The position numbers and the translations under genes are program-made. From Bacteroidia bacterium (lineage in GTDB: Bacteria; Bacteroidota; Bacteroidia; Palsa-965), in the NCBI GenBank assembly GCA_025454955.1, contig JALONL010000035.1, positions 1 to 60,346 on the forward strand: DNA of 60,346 nt, written 5' to 3'. How positions within the stretch are numbered: the stretch's first letter is position 1; each line of letters begins with the position of its first letter. Below, piece after piece: positions 23,971-32,272 of the stretch. Under the pieces are notes generated by a model. It searched no databases, was not told the origin of the DNA, and saw only the letters and a program-made list of their open reading frames with translations.

Positions 23971-24980
23971 TTTCTGCTGCGCTTTTCTTCCACTGCTTCA
24001 TTGTAATACAGCTTCACAATATCAATACCGGCCTGCTGGTGGCGGCGGTTAATGAACGCATAGGGAAGCGATGAACTGTTCTGATAGAGGTATGTATATT
24101 CATCGTGCAGCACGGCCTCGCGGTAAAGCCGCACATGATCCAAACGTCCCAAACTGTCGCGGGTGTATTTGAGCAGTTCTTCGCCCGAATTAAGGCCGGT
24201 CATGGTAAAGAGGCGGCTGCTTAAACGCCCCAGGCTGTCGTACTCGTAGCGGTAAGTGTTGTAATGCCCGCCCACGATAAACGCCAAACGTTCTTCAAGC
24301 ACACGGCCTGTTTCGTCGAAATCAGAAATCGTTTGCCGGAATGGTTTACCATCGTCGTTGAGCGCAATCTGTGTGAGCTGCCGCGGCAGGTATTTCTCGT
24401 AGCGGAATTGTTCTTCGGAAATTACGGTTTGCACACCGAGTATGAAATTGGTGTGGTTGCGTCCGAGATTGGTTTCACGCACATGAATGCGCACGGCGAG
24501 GGTATTGTCTTTGTTCCAGGTGTAATACCAGGTGCTGTAATAATCGCCATCGCAAAGGCGGCGTATGTTGAGGCGACTGAGACTGTCGTAGGTGTATTGC
24601 ACAAACACCGTATCATATACATAGTAATTCCGGTATTCCACCCGTTCGGGCCTGATGCGGCGGCCGCGACGATATACGGCAGGAATTACCTTTTCTTCGG
24701 TGCGCGTGGCACGTACACGGCTGCGCCAGTAAAGGGTAAGGTTGCCCAGCGTATCGAACTGGTAATATTCGCGCAGGCCTTTGTCCTCGATGAGCTGCTG
24801 ATCGGGTTTGTATTGCAGGGCAATATTTACAAACCTTATTTTGTTGGCCAGCACACTGTCGCGGTTAAACGCAAACGGCACGCCAAACGGATCGTCGCTT
24901 ACGGGAATAAACAACTGCGCCGACGTGTGCAGCACACCGCCGAAAATAAACACGAAAAGCAGCAGAAAACGGGCTGTCAT
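23967..24980 (-). CDS. Secreted YD-repeat-like protein of unknown function (337 aa)
   Basis: A signal peptide (RFLLLFVFIFGGVLHTSAQ) is followed by a repetitive Tyr/Asp-rich sequence with motifs FDTLGNLTLY, YDSLSRLNIR, YDSLGRLSSR and RDSLGRLDHV, typical of YD/RHS-like repeats that form beta strands. It ends with a basic tail. The 3' end overlaps the response-regulator gene by 4 bp (convergent). Probably an exported or periplasmic protein; no enzymatic motif. A palindrome upstream (24992–25011) may regulate it. Confidence 0.7.
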   Translation of the reverse strand: MTARFLLLFVFIFGGVLHTSAQLFIPVSDDPFGVPFAFNRDSVLANKIRFVNIALQYKPDQQLIEDKGLREYYQFDTLGNLTLYWRSRVRATRTEEKVIPAVYRRGRRIRPERVEYRNYYVYDTVFVQYTYDSLSRLNIRRLCDGDYYSTWYYTWNKDNTLAVRIHVRETNLGRNHTNFILGVQTVISEEQFRYEKYLPRQLTQIALNDDGKPFRQTISDFDETGRVLEERLAFIVGGHYNTYRYEYDSLGRLSSRLFTMTGLNSGEELLKYTRDSLGRLDHVRLYREAVLHDEYTYLYQNSSSLPYAFINRRHQQAGIDIVKLYYNEAVEEKRSRN

Positions 24981-24991
24981 ACACTCTTCGC

Positions 24992-25011
24992 TGTAAACAA
25001 TACAGTTTACA
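24992..25011. promoter_or_regulatory. Perfect inverted repeat upstream of the YD-like gene
   Basis: TGTAAAC (24992–24998) and GTTTACA (25005–25011) enclose a 6-base spacer. The repeat ends 12 bp upstream of the ATG of the minus-strand gene, where an operator would act. The symmetric form suits a homodimeric regulator. No terminator T-run follows. Confidence 0.4.
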
Positions 25012-25108
25012 ACACTTTACAAAGATTGCCGATGGCAACCCGCTGCCCGAACAGCCGGATAATGTTTTATTAACAGCGTACTGTGTATTGGGCCGGTTGC
25101 TTGCTGTA

Positions 25109-27139
25109 CTAACGGTTGTGTGTTAAGAGTGCCAGTGCTTCATCGAGGCTGTTTACAGGCTGTTCGCATACATTGTTTTGGCACACATACACCTTGCGGT
25201 TTCCTTCAGTAACGCGGCCTTCGAGCAACGGCAATGCAGAAGGCGTTTTACTTCCCGCCAGAATGAGGTTGGTGTGATAGTCCGAGCGAAAACCCTGCAG
25301 CACCTCTGCCGCCGCATAACCGGCCACGGCCACTTCGCGGAAAGGGAAACAGTAATGCAGTTGCAGAATCATCCAGTTTGAATGCCCTGCACCGTAGCCT
25401 ATGATTTCGCGCTGCATCATTCGCAGCATGGCTGTGGCTCTTTCCATCCAGTCTGTGCGGCCAAAATAATGGCCGAGGTAAAACAGGTTGCGCGCCATTA
25501 CCGAATTGGAAGCGGGAATTACATTGTCTGATATTTCCTGCTTACGTGCAATGAGCGCCGGATCAAGGTCGGAAGTAAACCAGAAAAGATTGTTTTCATC
25601 GTCGCCGAAATGTGCAATGGTGTATTCGGTTAACTGTTTTGCAAGTTGCAGCCAGTCTTCATCGAACGTAACCTGATAGAGTGCGGTGAATGCGTCAATT
25701 ACAAACGCATAATCTTCGAGAAAACCGTTTACGGTGCTTCGTCCGTTTTTCCAACTGTGCCAGAGTCCGCCGTCATCGCGCAGTTGATTTGCCCTGAGGA
25801 AACGCGCATTGCGCAGGGCCGTGAGCAGGTATTCTTCGTCGCCGGTGGCCGTGTAGGCATCGGTGCAGGCGCGCAGCATCATGGCGTTCCACGAGGTGAG
25901 CGATTTATCGTCGAGGCCCGGACGCACGCGGCGGTTGCGCACATCGAGAAGCATGGCGTTTACTGTTTTACGTTTGGCCTGCAACTCGTGCAGCGTCATG
26001 GCGTGGCGTGCGGCAATTACTTCTTCGCGTTCGCGGCGGAGTAAAATGTAGTTGCCGTGCTCCCAGTGGCCGATGCTGTTTACGCTGTACAAATCGGCAT
26101 ACCAGCCATATTCATTGCCGAGCAGTTGTTTCAGTTCGTCTTCGCGCCACACGTAAAACTTTCCTTCTTCGCCTTCCGAGTCGGCGTCGAGTGCCGAGAA
26201 AAACGCGCCGCTTTCGTGAGTAAGTTCGCGTCGCACAAAGGCCAATGTTTCTTCGGCCACTTCGCGGTAGCGCGGGTTGCCGGTAATGCGGTATGCCTCG
26301 CAGTAAAGCGAAACAAGCTGTGCATTATCGTAAAGCATTTTTTCGAAATGCGGCACCTTCCACAGCATATCGGTAGAGTAGCGTGCAAAGCCACCGCCCA
26401 CCTGATCGTAAATGCCGCCGTCGGCCATTTTATCGAGTGTGAGCAGGGTGTGCTGCAAAATATCTTCGCGCTTGGTATGATGTGCGTATAGCAGCAGAAA
26501 GAGGTAATTGTTGGGCAACGGAAATTTAGGTGCACGGTTGGGGCCGCCTTCGCCGTTATCAAAACGTGTCATCCACTGCTCTACCGATAAACCAAGGCGT
26601 TCGGCCGTAATTTCCTTTTCGCCGTCTTCGGGCAGCAAACGCTCTACGCGTCGCACACCGGCAGTTAATTCATCGGCATATTGGAAACATTTTTCGCGGT
26701 CGTTATTCCACAAATCGGCCAGATTGAGCAGCACATTCATCCAGCGTTCTTTCGGAAAATAAGTGCCGCCGTAAAGCGGTCTTCCGTCGGGCAGGGCAAA
26801 GCAGTTGAGCGGCCAGCCGCCATGCCCGGTCATAAGCTGTACGGCGGTCATATACACCTGGTCGATGTCGGGACGTTCCTCGCGATCTACTTTTATGCAG
26901 ATGAAATGATCGTTCATAATCCTCGCCACCTTTTCGTCTTCAAACGATTCGTGTTCCATCACATGGCACCAGTGGCAGGCCGAGTAGCCCACACTTACGA
27001 GAATGAGTTTGTTTTCGGCATTCGCTTTTTCAAGCGTTTCGGCATTCCACGGCATCCAGTTTACCGGATTGTGTGCGTGTTGCAGCAGGTAAGGACTTGT
27101 TTCGTGAATGAGTGCGTTGGTATGCGTGCGTGTGCTCAT
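25109..27139 (-). CDS. Thioredoxin-domain protein of the YyaL/SPATA20 family (676 aa)
   Basis: Residues ~1–165 are a DUF255 thioredoxin-like domain: LIHETSPYLLQHAHNPVNW, then SACHWCHVMEHESF, whose CHWC is the redox motif, and the VDREERPDIDQVYM segment. The rest is an (alpha/alpha) toroid of the AGE/N-acylglucosamine-epimerase type with motifs GGWPLNCF, GGIYDQVGGGFARYSTD and WKVPHFEKMLYDNAQL, and a small C-terminal domain with NVCEQPV. Size fits the family. Its exact reaction is unknown; a redox or sugar-related role is usually proposed. A TAACTTTG box lies just upstream. Confidence 0.88.
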   Translation of the reverse strand: MSTRTHTNALIHETSPYLLQHAHNPVNWMPWNAETLEKANAENKLILVSVGYSACHWCHVMEHESFEDEKVARIMNDHFICIKVDREERPDIDQVYMTAVQLMTGHGGWPLNCFALPDGRPLYGGTYFPKERWMNVLLNLADLWNNDREKCFQYADELTAGVRRVERLLPEDGEKEITAERLGLSVEQWMTRFDNGEGGPNRAPKFPLPNNYLFLLLYAHHTKREDILQHTLLTLDKMADGGIYDQVGGGFARYSTDMLWKVPHFEKMLYDNAQLVSLYCEAYRITGNPRYREVAEETLAFVRRELTHESGAFFSALDADSEGEEGKFYVWREDELKQLLGNEYGWYADLYSVNSIGHWEHGNYILLRREREEVIAARHAMTLHELQAKRKTVNAMLLDVRNRRVRPGLDDKSLTSWNAMMLRACTDAYTATGDEEYLLTALRNARFLRANQLRDDGGLWHSWKNGRSTVNGFLEDYAFVIDAFTALYQVTFDEDWLQLAKQLTEYTIAHFGDDENNLFWFTSDLDPALIARKQEISDNVIPASNSVMARNLFYLGHYFGRTDWMERATAMLRMMQREIIGYGAGHSNWMILQLHYCFPFREVAVAGYAAAEVLQGFRSDYHTNLILAGSKTPSALPLLEGRVTEGNRKVYVCQNNVCEQPVNSLDEALALLTHNR

Positions 27140-27143
27140 GGTG

Positions 27144-27151
27144 CAAAGTTA
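27144..27151 (-). promoter_or_regulatory. Bacteroidota-type -7 box (TAnnTTTG) upstream of the YyaL-like gene
   Basis: The minus strand reads TAACTTTG, an exact match to the Bacteroidota -7 consensus, 4 bp from the ATG, suggesting a leaderless or nearly leaderless transcript. No convincing -33 box is seen. Confidence 0.45.
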
Positions 27152-27211
27152 GGATTCGCCGTTGTTTGCCACGTTAAAACCAACTGAAAAGCATTTATCT
27201 TCACGCATTGC

Positions 27212-28132
27212 ATGAAAGCTATTGCCGCATACTTCAGAAACTATTTTCGCAACGGTTTCAGCTGGCCCTACTTCCTCCTGCTTACCCTGCTGCTGGGCGG
27301 TTTTACGGCATTCGTGTATGCCGATAAGGCACGGCTGCAATGGACAGGCGGCGGAGCCAACGATGTGTGGCGGCTGATACAGAATTTTGCCGTATTTGGC
27401 GGAACGCTCATCGGGGCGATATTGCTTTGGTACCCGTTTGCGAAAGACAAAACCTGGATACGTTCGCCCAAATTCTGGCTGGCGGTAATTGTGGGTGCGG
27501 GTGCATTTTCAATGGCCGTGTTTTTTTACTGGCATAAAGAATGGATTAAGCATATTACCGACGGGCCGGTAGAAATATTTTTGCTGCGGATAAGCCGCTA
27601 TCCGGCCAATCTGGTGCTGCTCATGCTGCCCGTGTTTGTGTGGTGGTGGGTGGAAGACCGTAAACGCGAACCATTTTACGGATTTAAAAAAACGAACCTG
27701 CAACCGTATTTTATTTTACTGCTCATGATGGTTCCGCTTATTGTGGCGGCTACTTTTTCGGCGGGCTTTCTTAAACAATATCCGCAGGCCATACGTATGC
27801 TCAATGCGGCGCAGATTACCGAAAACAGGTTGGGTTACGGATTGGTATTTGAAGGATTTTACGGGGTGAATTTTGTGGTGACAGAAATTTTCTTTCGCGG
27901 ATTTTTGCTGTTTGTGTTAAGTCGCTGGTTAGGCTACGGCGCGGTGCTGCCGGTGGCTGCGTTTTATGTAACCATACATTTTGGCAAGCCGTTGGGCGAA
28001 ACCATCAGTTCGTTTTTTGGCGGAATTATTCTGGGTGTAATTGCGCTCGAAACGCGTTCGGTGTGGGGCGGTGTGCTTATTCATCTGGGCATTGCCTGGG
28101 GCATGGAACTGGCGGCGGCGCTGGCGCGGTAA
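27212..28132 (+). CDS. CPBP-family intramembrane metalloprotease-like protein (306 aa)
   Basis: About eight hydrophobic segments. The CPBP/Rce1-type motifs are recognisable: EIFFRG (~ residues 225–230, aligned with EExxxR but with Thr-Glu where Glu-Glu is usual), and the histidine motif YVTIHFGKPLG (~ 250–260). The final motif is GVLIHLGIAWG. Members are membrane proteases or prenyl-protein processing enzymes; in bacteria they are often linked to bacteriocin immunity. Loss of the first Glu may mean reduced catalysis. Downstream tatD starts 27 bp later on the same strand. Confidence 0.75.
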   Translation: MKAIAAYFRNYFRNGFSWPYFLLLTLLLGGFTAFVYADKARLQWTGGGANDVWRLIQNFAVFGGTLIGAILLWYPFAKDKTWIRSPKFWLAVIVGAGAFSMAVFFYWHKEWIKHITDGPVEIFLLRISRYPANLVLLMLPVFVWWWVEDRKREPFYGFKKTNLQPYFILLLMMVPLIVAATFSAGFLKQYPQAIRMLNAAQITENRLGYGLVFEGFYGVNFVVTEIFFRGFLLFVLSRWLGYGAVLPVAAFYVTIHFGKPLGETISSFFGGIILGVIALETRSVWGGVLIHLGIAWGMELAAALAR

Positions 28133-28159
28133 TCCCGGCGGTTTTGCGAACTTTACGGC

Positions 28160-28825
28160 ATGGAGGCATTTTATACCGATGCACATACGCATTTTCGTTA
28201 TCCTGCGCAGCACAATGTGCGGTTTGTGCGCAATGCGTACCTGCACAAAAATGCGGGTACACTGCCCTACTCGGTGTGCTGCGGGCTGCATCCGTGGAAA
28301 GTGACCGAACAATGGACTCACCACATTGAACTGCTGAAAACGCTGGCGCTGCTGCCCAACGTGGCAGCCATTGGCGAATGCGGCCTCGATTATGCCCGGC
28401 AGGTAAGCCGCGAATTGCAGCAGCAGGCATTTGAGGCACATGTACAGCTTGCCAACACAGTGCGCAAACCATTGGTGCTGCACATTGTGCAGGCACTTCA
28501 CGAATTGCCCCGCTTCCTCAGATCGGCCCGCGTTACGGCGGTGCTGCACGGCTACAGCGGAAACGAACAGCAAACCAATCAACTGCTGCACCTGAATGTG
28601 ATGTTCAGCGTGGGCACCCGTTTGCTGCACAAGCCGGAAAAACTGAAAAATGTGGTGCAGCATATTCCGCCACATCTTCTGCTGCTCGAAACCGATACAC
28701 AACCCGCACACTTTCACGAATTGTACCTCCGCACGGCCCAACTCCTTGGCATGAGCGAAGATGCGCTGCGTATGCAGGTGTTTAGTAATTTTGCCCGCAC
28801 ATTTTTCGCCGATGAATCAACCTGA
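28160..28825 (+). CDS. tatD: TatD-family metal-dependent hydrolase/deoxyribonuclease
   Basis: The TatD TIM-barrel motifs occur in order: TDAHTH (~6–11, metal-binding), CGLHPW (~41–46), GECGLDY (~74–80, Glu ligand), HIVQALHEL, VLHGYSG and a final LLETDTQ (~ 175–181, Asp ligand). 221 aa is slightly short for the family (~255). TatD proteins are 3'–5' exonucleases acting in DNA repair and degradation. The 3' end overlaps the start of the tcdA gene by 14 bp. Confidence 0.85.
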   Translation: MEAFYTDAHTHFRYPAQHNVRFVRNAYLHKNAGTLPYSVCCGLHPWKVTEQWTHHIELLKTLALLPNVAAIGECGLDYARQVSRELQQQAFEAHVQLANTVRKPLVLHIVQALHELPRFLRSARVTAVLHGYSGNEQQTNQLLHLNVMFSVGTRLLHKPEKLKNVVQHIPPHLLLLETDTQPAHFHELYLRTAQLLGMSEDALRMQVFSNFARTFFADEST

Positions 28826-29549
28826 CACAATTCCGTACTGGATGTCGCGCACACAACTGCTGCTGGGCGACGAACCTGTGAAAAAACTCATGGCCGCCAA
28901 TGTGCTCGTGGTGGGCCTTGGCGGTGTAGGCGGTATTTGCGCCGAAATGATTGCCCGCGCCGGTGTAGGACGCATGACCATTGTGGATGGCGACACGGTG
29001 GATGCCAGCAACGGAAACCGGCAAATTCCCGCACTCTTCAGCACACACAAACAGCCCAAGGCCACGGTAATGCAGCAACGCCTGCTCGACATCAATCCTG
29101 ATCTTGAGCTTACGGTAATAAATGATTTCATCCGCGACGAAAAAACCACACACCTTCTCGAAACCGGTAATTTCGATTATGTGGTGGATTGCATTGATAC
29201 GCTTTCGCCCAAAGTATTCCTCCTTGCAGCCTGCAAGCAGCGCGGCATTCCCATTGTAAGCTCTATGGGCGCAGGCGGAAAAGTTGATCCGTCGCGCATT
29301 GTGGTATGCGATATTTCTGAAACTTATTACTGCAATCTGGCCAGGTATGTGCGCAAACGACTTTACAAGCTGGGCATACGCGAAGGCATTACCGTGGTGT
29401 TTTCTGACGAGGAAGTAGATCAGTCGAAAATTATTGTGACTGAAAAAGCATTTCCGAAAAAATCCATCATCGGCACCATGTCGTACCTGCCTGCCATATT
29501 TGGCTGCACGGCGGCGAGTGTGGTAATCAGGGAATTGATGAAGAAGTGA
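28812..29549 (+). CDS. tcdA: tRNA threonylcarbamoyladenosine dehydratase TcdA (ThiF/HesA family)
   Basis: The ATG at 28812 (MNQPDTIPYWMSRTQLLLGDEPV) is chosen over the more upstream start at 28761, which lies inside tatD. The ATP-binding motif is VLVVGLGGVGGICAE, followed by the Mg-ATP site DGDTVDASNGNRQIPA. The IDTLSPKVFLL and SSMGAGGKVDPS segments match TcdA. It dehydrates t6A to cyclic ct6A at position 37 of ANN-decoding tRNAs. The 246-aa length fits. Read as an operon with tatD. Confidence 0.9.
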   Translation: MNQPDTIPYWMSRTQLLLGDEPVKKLMAANVLVVGLGGVGGICAEMIARAGVGRMTIVDGDTVDASNGNRQIPALFSTHKQPKATVMQQRLLDINPDLELTVINDFIRDEKTTHLLETGNFDYVVDCIDTLSPKVFLLAACKQRGIPIVSSMGAGGKVDPSRIVVCDISETYYCNLARYVRKRLYKLGIREGITVVFSDEEVDQSKIIVTEKAFPKKSIIGTMSYLPAIFGCTAASVVIRELMKK

Positions 29550-29769
29550 TTTTGTGTAATTTGCAGAATGCGGTTTATTGCGCTAATCAGTTCTGAATAA
29601 ATTATTGCCGATTCTCGCGGAGAAAAGTAAATAATCGAAAAGTGTTTACCGGCGATTATTTCATCCTCTTCGAAAATCAAACAGATTCTCTCTCGCAGGT
29701 AAACCACCTGATTTTCATCAGATTTGACAAATCTTTCCGTTCCCGAAATTTCTGTTCCCGAAATCCGTT

Positions 29770-29777
29770 TACCTTTG
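29770..29777 (+). promoter_or_regulatory. -7 promoter box upstream of the MbnP locus
   Basis: TACCTTTG matches TAnnTTTG exactly and ends 4 bp before the ATG at 29782, so the transcript is probably leaderless. Expected to drive the three-gene MbnP locus. The ~220 bp before it hold no gene. Confidence 0.45.
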
Positions 29778-29781
29778 TAGC

Positions 29782-30162
29782 ATGCTACGTCAGTTACTGC
29801 CCATTTTGATTATCGCGGCTTTCCTGGTTCAGTTAACCGGAAAATCGGTAATTACGGTGCATTACCTGATTAACAAAGAAAAAATCTCCAAAACGCTCTG
29901 CGAAAACAAAACCCGGCCCACCAAAAAATGCCACGGTAAATGTCAGCTTCTTAAAAAGCTGCGTGAGCAAAAGCAAAAGGAAGAAGGCAATTCGCCCGTA
30001 TCGCTCCCCCAGGTACTGAAAGGCAAAACCGAATGGCCTGCCGAGTTGAATGAGTTTACTGTAACTGTTTTTACCACCGGTTTTTCAAACACCGTTTTCC
30101 CCGCGTACTTACCTTCCCAATCATCGGCTCAACATACCGATATTTTTCACCCTCCCTGTTAA
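29782..30162 (+). CDS. Small cysteine-containing membrane-anchored protein of MbnP locus (126 aa)
   Basis: An N-terminal membrane segment (LLPILIIAAFLVQLTG) is followed by SVITVHYLINKEKISKTLCENKTRPTKKCHGKCQLLKK, a pattern (C…KKCHGKCxL) seen in small Bacteroidota proteins near metal-handling genes. The CHGKC motif is a plausible metal-binding site. The tail is Ser/Pro-rich and ends in His-Pro-Pro-Cys. The next gene, encoding MbnP, starts ~100 bp later. Metal association is inferred from motif and context. Confidence 0.65.
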   Translation: MLRQLLPILIIAAFLVQLTGKSVITVHYLINKEKISKTLCENKTRPTKKCHGKCQLLKKLREQKQKEEGNSPVSLPQVLKGKTEWPAELNEFTVTVFTTGFSNTVFPAYLPSQSSAQHTDIFHPPC

Positions 30163-30265
30163 CCGGTTGTGTTTTCCCTGCAAATTATTGTATGCAGGAT
30201 TAGTATTGTTTTTCCGTATTCCGGAGAAACAGGTTTTCTATTGTCTAAAAAATCAACAACCGGTT

Positions 30266-31063
30266 ATGAAACCCACTATTTTCAATACCCGCAGCCTTTT
30301 TGCGACCACACTTATTGCCTGCTCGCTTTTTGTTTCCTCCTGCGATCGTGACGATGACGATGATGTAACGCCTGCGCCCACAATCAACACAGGCTCACTG
30401 AGCATTCATGTCGAAAACATGTTCGACACACTGCCTTTTACTTTGGGCAATAGCAGCTATGTAACTGCAAACGGCGATACTTTGAATTTTTCGATGTACA
30501 AATATTATATCTCCAACATCAAACTCATTCGCCCCGACGGCAGCCACTATGCCGAAGCCGGGGGCTACCACCTTATCAACGCAGCCGATACAAACTCGCT
30601 AGAATTTACCATTGCCAATGTGCCCAACGGCGCATACAGCGGCATTGAGTTTATGATTGGCGTGGACAGTCTGCGCAACGTATCGGGCTCACAAACCGGT
30701 GCGCTCGATCCGGCAAACGGAATGTTCTGGACATGGAGCACCGGCTACATTATGGCCAAAATGGAAGGCTCATCGCCACAGTCGGGTGCGGCAAACAACA
30801 GTATTGTGTATCACATTGGCGGATTCAGCGGGGCAAACACTTCGCTGCGCATGGCCTCGCCGTCTTTCAATGGCGACCAGGCCAATGTTAGCTCAACCGC
30901 CACACCCGAAGTACACATAAAATGCGACGTGGCCGAGTGGTTCCGCAATCCTGTAACGATAAACGTGGCCACCACATTTTTCCAGATGGCCGTAAATGCC
31001 AACTCGGCCATGGTTGCCACCAACTACGCCGATATGTTCACTGTGGAGCACATTCACAACTAA
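30266..31063 (+). CDS. MbnP-like lipoprotein (copper/metal-related), 265 aa
   Basis: ATG at 30266 (MKPTIFNTRSLFATTLIACSL) gives a type II signal peptide with lipobox SLFVSSC, followed by an Asp-rich stretch. The body matches MbnP (PF20243 type): YYISNIKLIRPDGSHY, YHLINAADTNSLEF, IEFMIGVDSLRNVSG, MFWTWSTGYIMAKMEG and a terminal FTVEHIHN. MbnP proteins are found with MauG-type peroxidases and copper uptake systems, where the Trp/His residues bind copper. No mauG is present here; the next gene encodes an outer-membrane-type protein. Role in metal uptake is inferred from the family. Confidence 0.82.
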   Translation: MKPTIFNTRSLFATTLIACSLFVSSCDRDDDDDVTPAPTINTGSLSIHVENMFDTLPFTLGNSSYVTANGDTLNFSMYKYYISNIKLIRPDGSHYAEAGGYHLINAADTNSLEFTIANVPNGAYSGIEFMIGVDSLRNVSGSQTGALDPANGMFWTWSTGYIMAKMEGSSPQSGAANNSIVYHIGGFSGANTSLRMASPSFNGDQANVSSTATPEVHIKCDVAEWFRNPVTINVATTFFQMAVNANSAMVATNYADMFTVEHIHN

Positions 31064-31094
31064 GGTCGTGAGCAGGCTTTTATTTACACGCAGC

Positions 31095-32093
31095 ATGGTC
31101 GTAACGGCCATGCTGCTCCTGCCGTTCGTTTCGGCAGCCTGCGATATTTGCGGCGCGTTTATCGGCATTACACCTTACGATAATCAGAGCAGCATTCAAT
31201 TGCTGCACCGCTACCGCAGCTTTAACGGTTATGCGGCAGCCAGTCAGTCGCCGCAGCTATTCCCGCCGGGCGCATGGCGTGTGCCGCCTCAAAGCACCTA
31301 CTCGCCACTGCACACCACTCACGGCACCGACAGTGTACCGCCGGCCTACAGCAGTTCCGACTTTGAAGTATTCCGCAGCTACGAACTCCGCCTCAAATAC
31401 TTCATCCACCGCCGCATCGAACTCAACGCCTTCATTCCGTTTAACCACAATACCACACGGAGCAACGGCGAAAAAGAAGCACTGTCAGACTTCGGCGATC
31501 CTACACTTTACGCCGCCTGGCACGCCATACGCCGGTTAGACGATGTGAAAGTGCAGCAACGGCTTATCCTTGGCATCGGTACAAAAATTCAGTTTGGCCG
31601 CACTGCGCTGCGCAACGAAAAAGGCGAACGCCATCACCTCATGCTGCAACCGGGCACAGGCACAACCGACCTGTTTCTTTACACCAGCTACACGGCCGGG
31701 TACAAAAAACTGGGCGTAAATTTCAATGCAATGGGCAAGATAAACGGCACCAACAAATTCAACGAACGCATTGGAAACAGTGCGGTGGGTTCGCTCAATG
31801 TGTTTGCCCGTTTTCAGCTGAACAGCAATACCGTACTCATGCCCTCGCTCCAGTCGTATTACGAATACTCGAAAGGTATTTACGTAAACAACGCACTGGA
31901 AACCGGAACCGGCATGAATGTGGGCATGGCCGGTGCAGGTGCCGAACTGGTGTGGAAAAACATGAGTTTCCAGCTTGCCGCACACCTTCCGGTGTATGAA
32001 CATGCGGCTAGCAGCAATCTTTCGAGCGCAGGACGTATTGTAGCCGGGGTTACTTTCAACTTTAACCAGCAGAATTATTGGCTTGGAAACTAA
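31095..32093 (+). CDS. Outer-membrane transporter-like protein of the MbnP locus (332 aa)
   Basis: The ATG at 31095 gives a signal peptide (MVVTAMLLLPFVSAACDICG); a GTG at 31068 could also serve. Directly after cleavage comes CDIC, a Cys-x2-Cys pair. The remainder is beta-barrel-like: YDNQSSIQLLHRYRSFNGY, FEVFRSYELRLKYFIHRRIELNAFIPF, and a terminal SAGRIVAGVTFNFNQQNYW. Products of this kind follow MbnP genes in Bacteroidota and are called transporter-like. The gene starts 32 bp after MbnP. Substrate unknown; a metal is likely from context. Confidence 0.65.
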   Translation: MVVTAMLLLPFVSAACDICGAFIGITPYDNQSSIQLLHRYRSFNGYAAASQSPQLFPPGAWRVPPQSTYSPLHTTHGTDSVPPAYSSSDFEVFRSYELRLKYFIHRRIELNAFIPFNHNTTRSNGEKEALSDFGDPTLYAAWHAIRRLDDVKVQQRLILGIGTKIQFGRTALRNEKGERHHLMLQPGTGTTDLFLYTSYTAGYKKLGVNFNAMGKINGTNKFNERIGNSAVGSLNVFARFQLNSNTVLMPSLQSYYEYSKGIYVNNALETGTGMNVGMAGAGAELVWKNMSFQLAAHLPVYEHAASSNLSSAGRIVAGVTFNFNQQNYWLGN

Positions 32094-32272
32094 TTTAGTA
32101 TCCAAACCAATTAACAGTTAGTTAGAGCCGATTGTATATCAGTCTTTGGTAAAGATTTATTTACGCTTGTATCGGGTGTACAAGTTGCATCAGATTTGCC
32201 GTAAATTAAGACTCACAAACAGGGGTAAATGCTCCTTTGTTTGTCATAGTATCTGTTCAAACCAACCAAGCC

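Noticed and set aside
24264..25073. Plus-strand ORF of 269 codons
   Set aside because: Antisense to the YD-like protein gene, no gene character.
27929..28741. Minus-strand ORF of 270 codons
   Set aside because: Opposite the CPBP and tatD genes, rich in His/Gln; chance frame.
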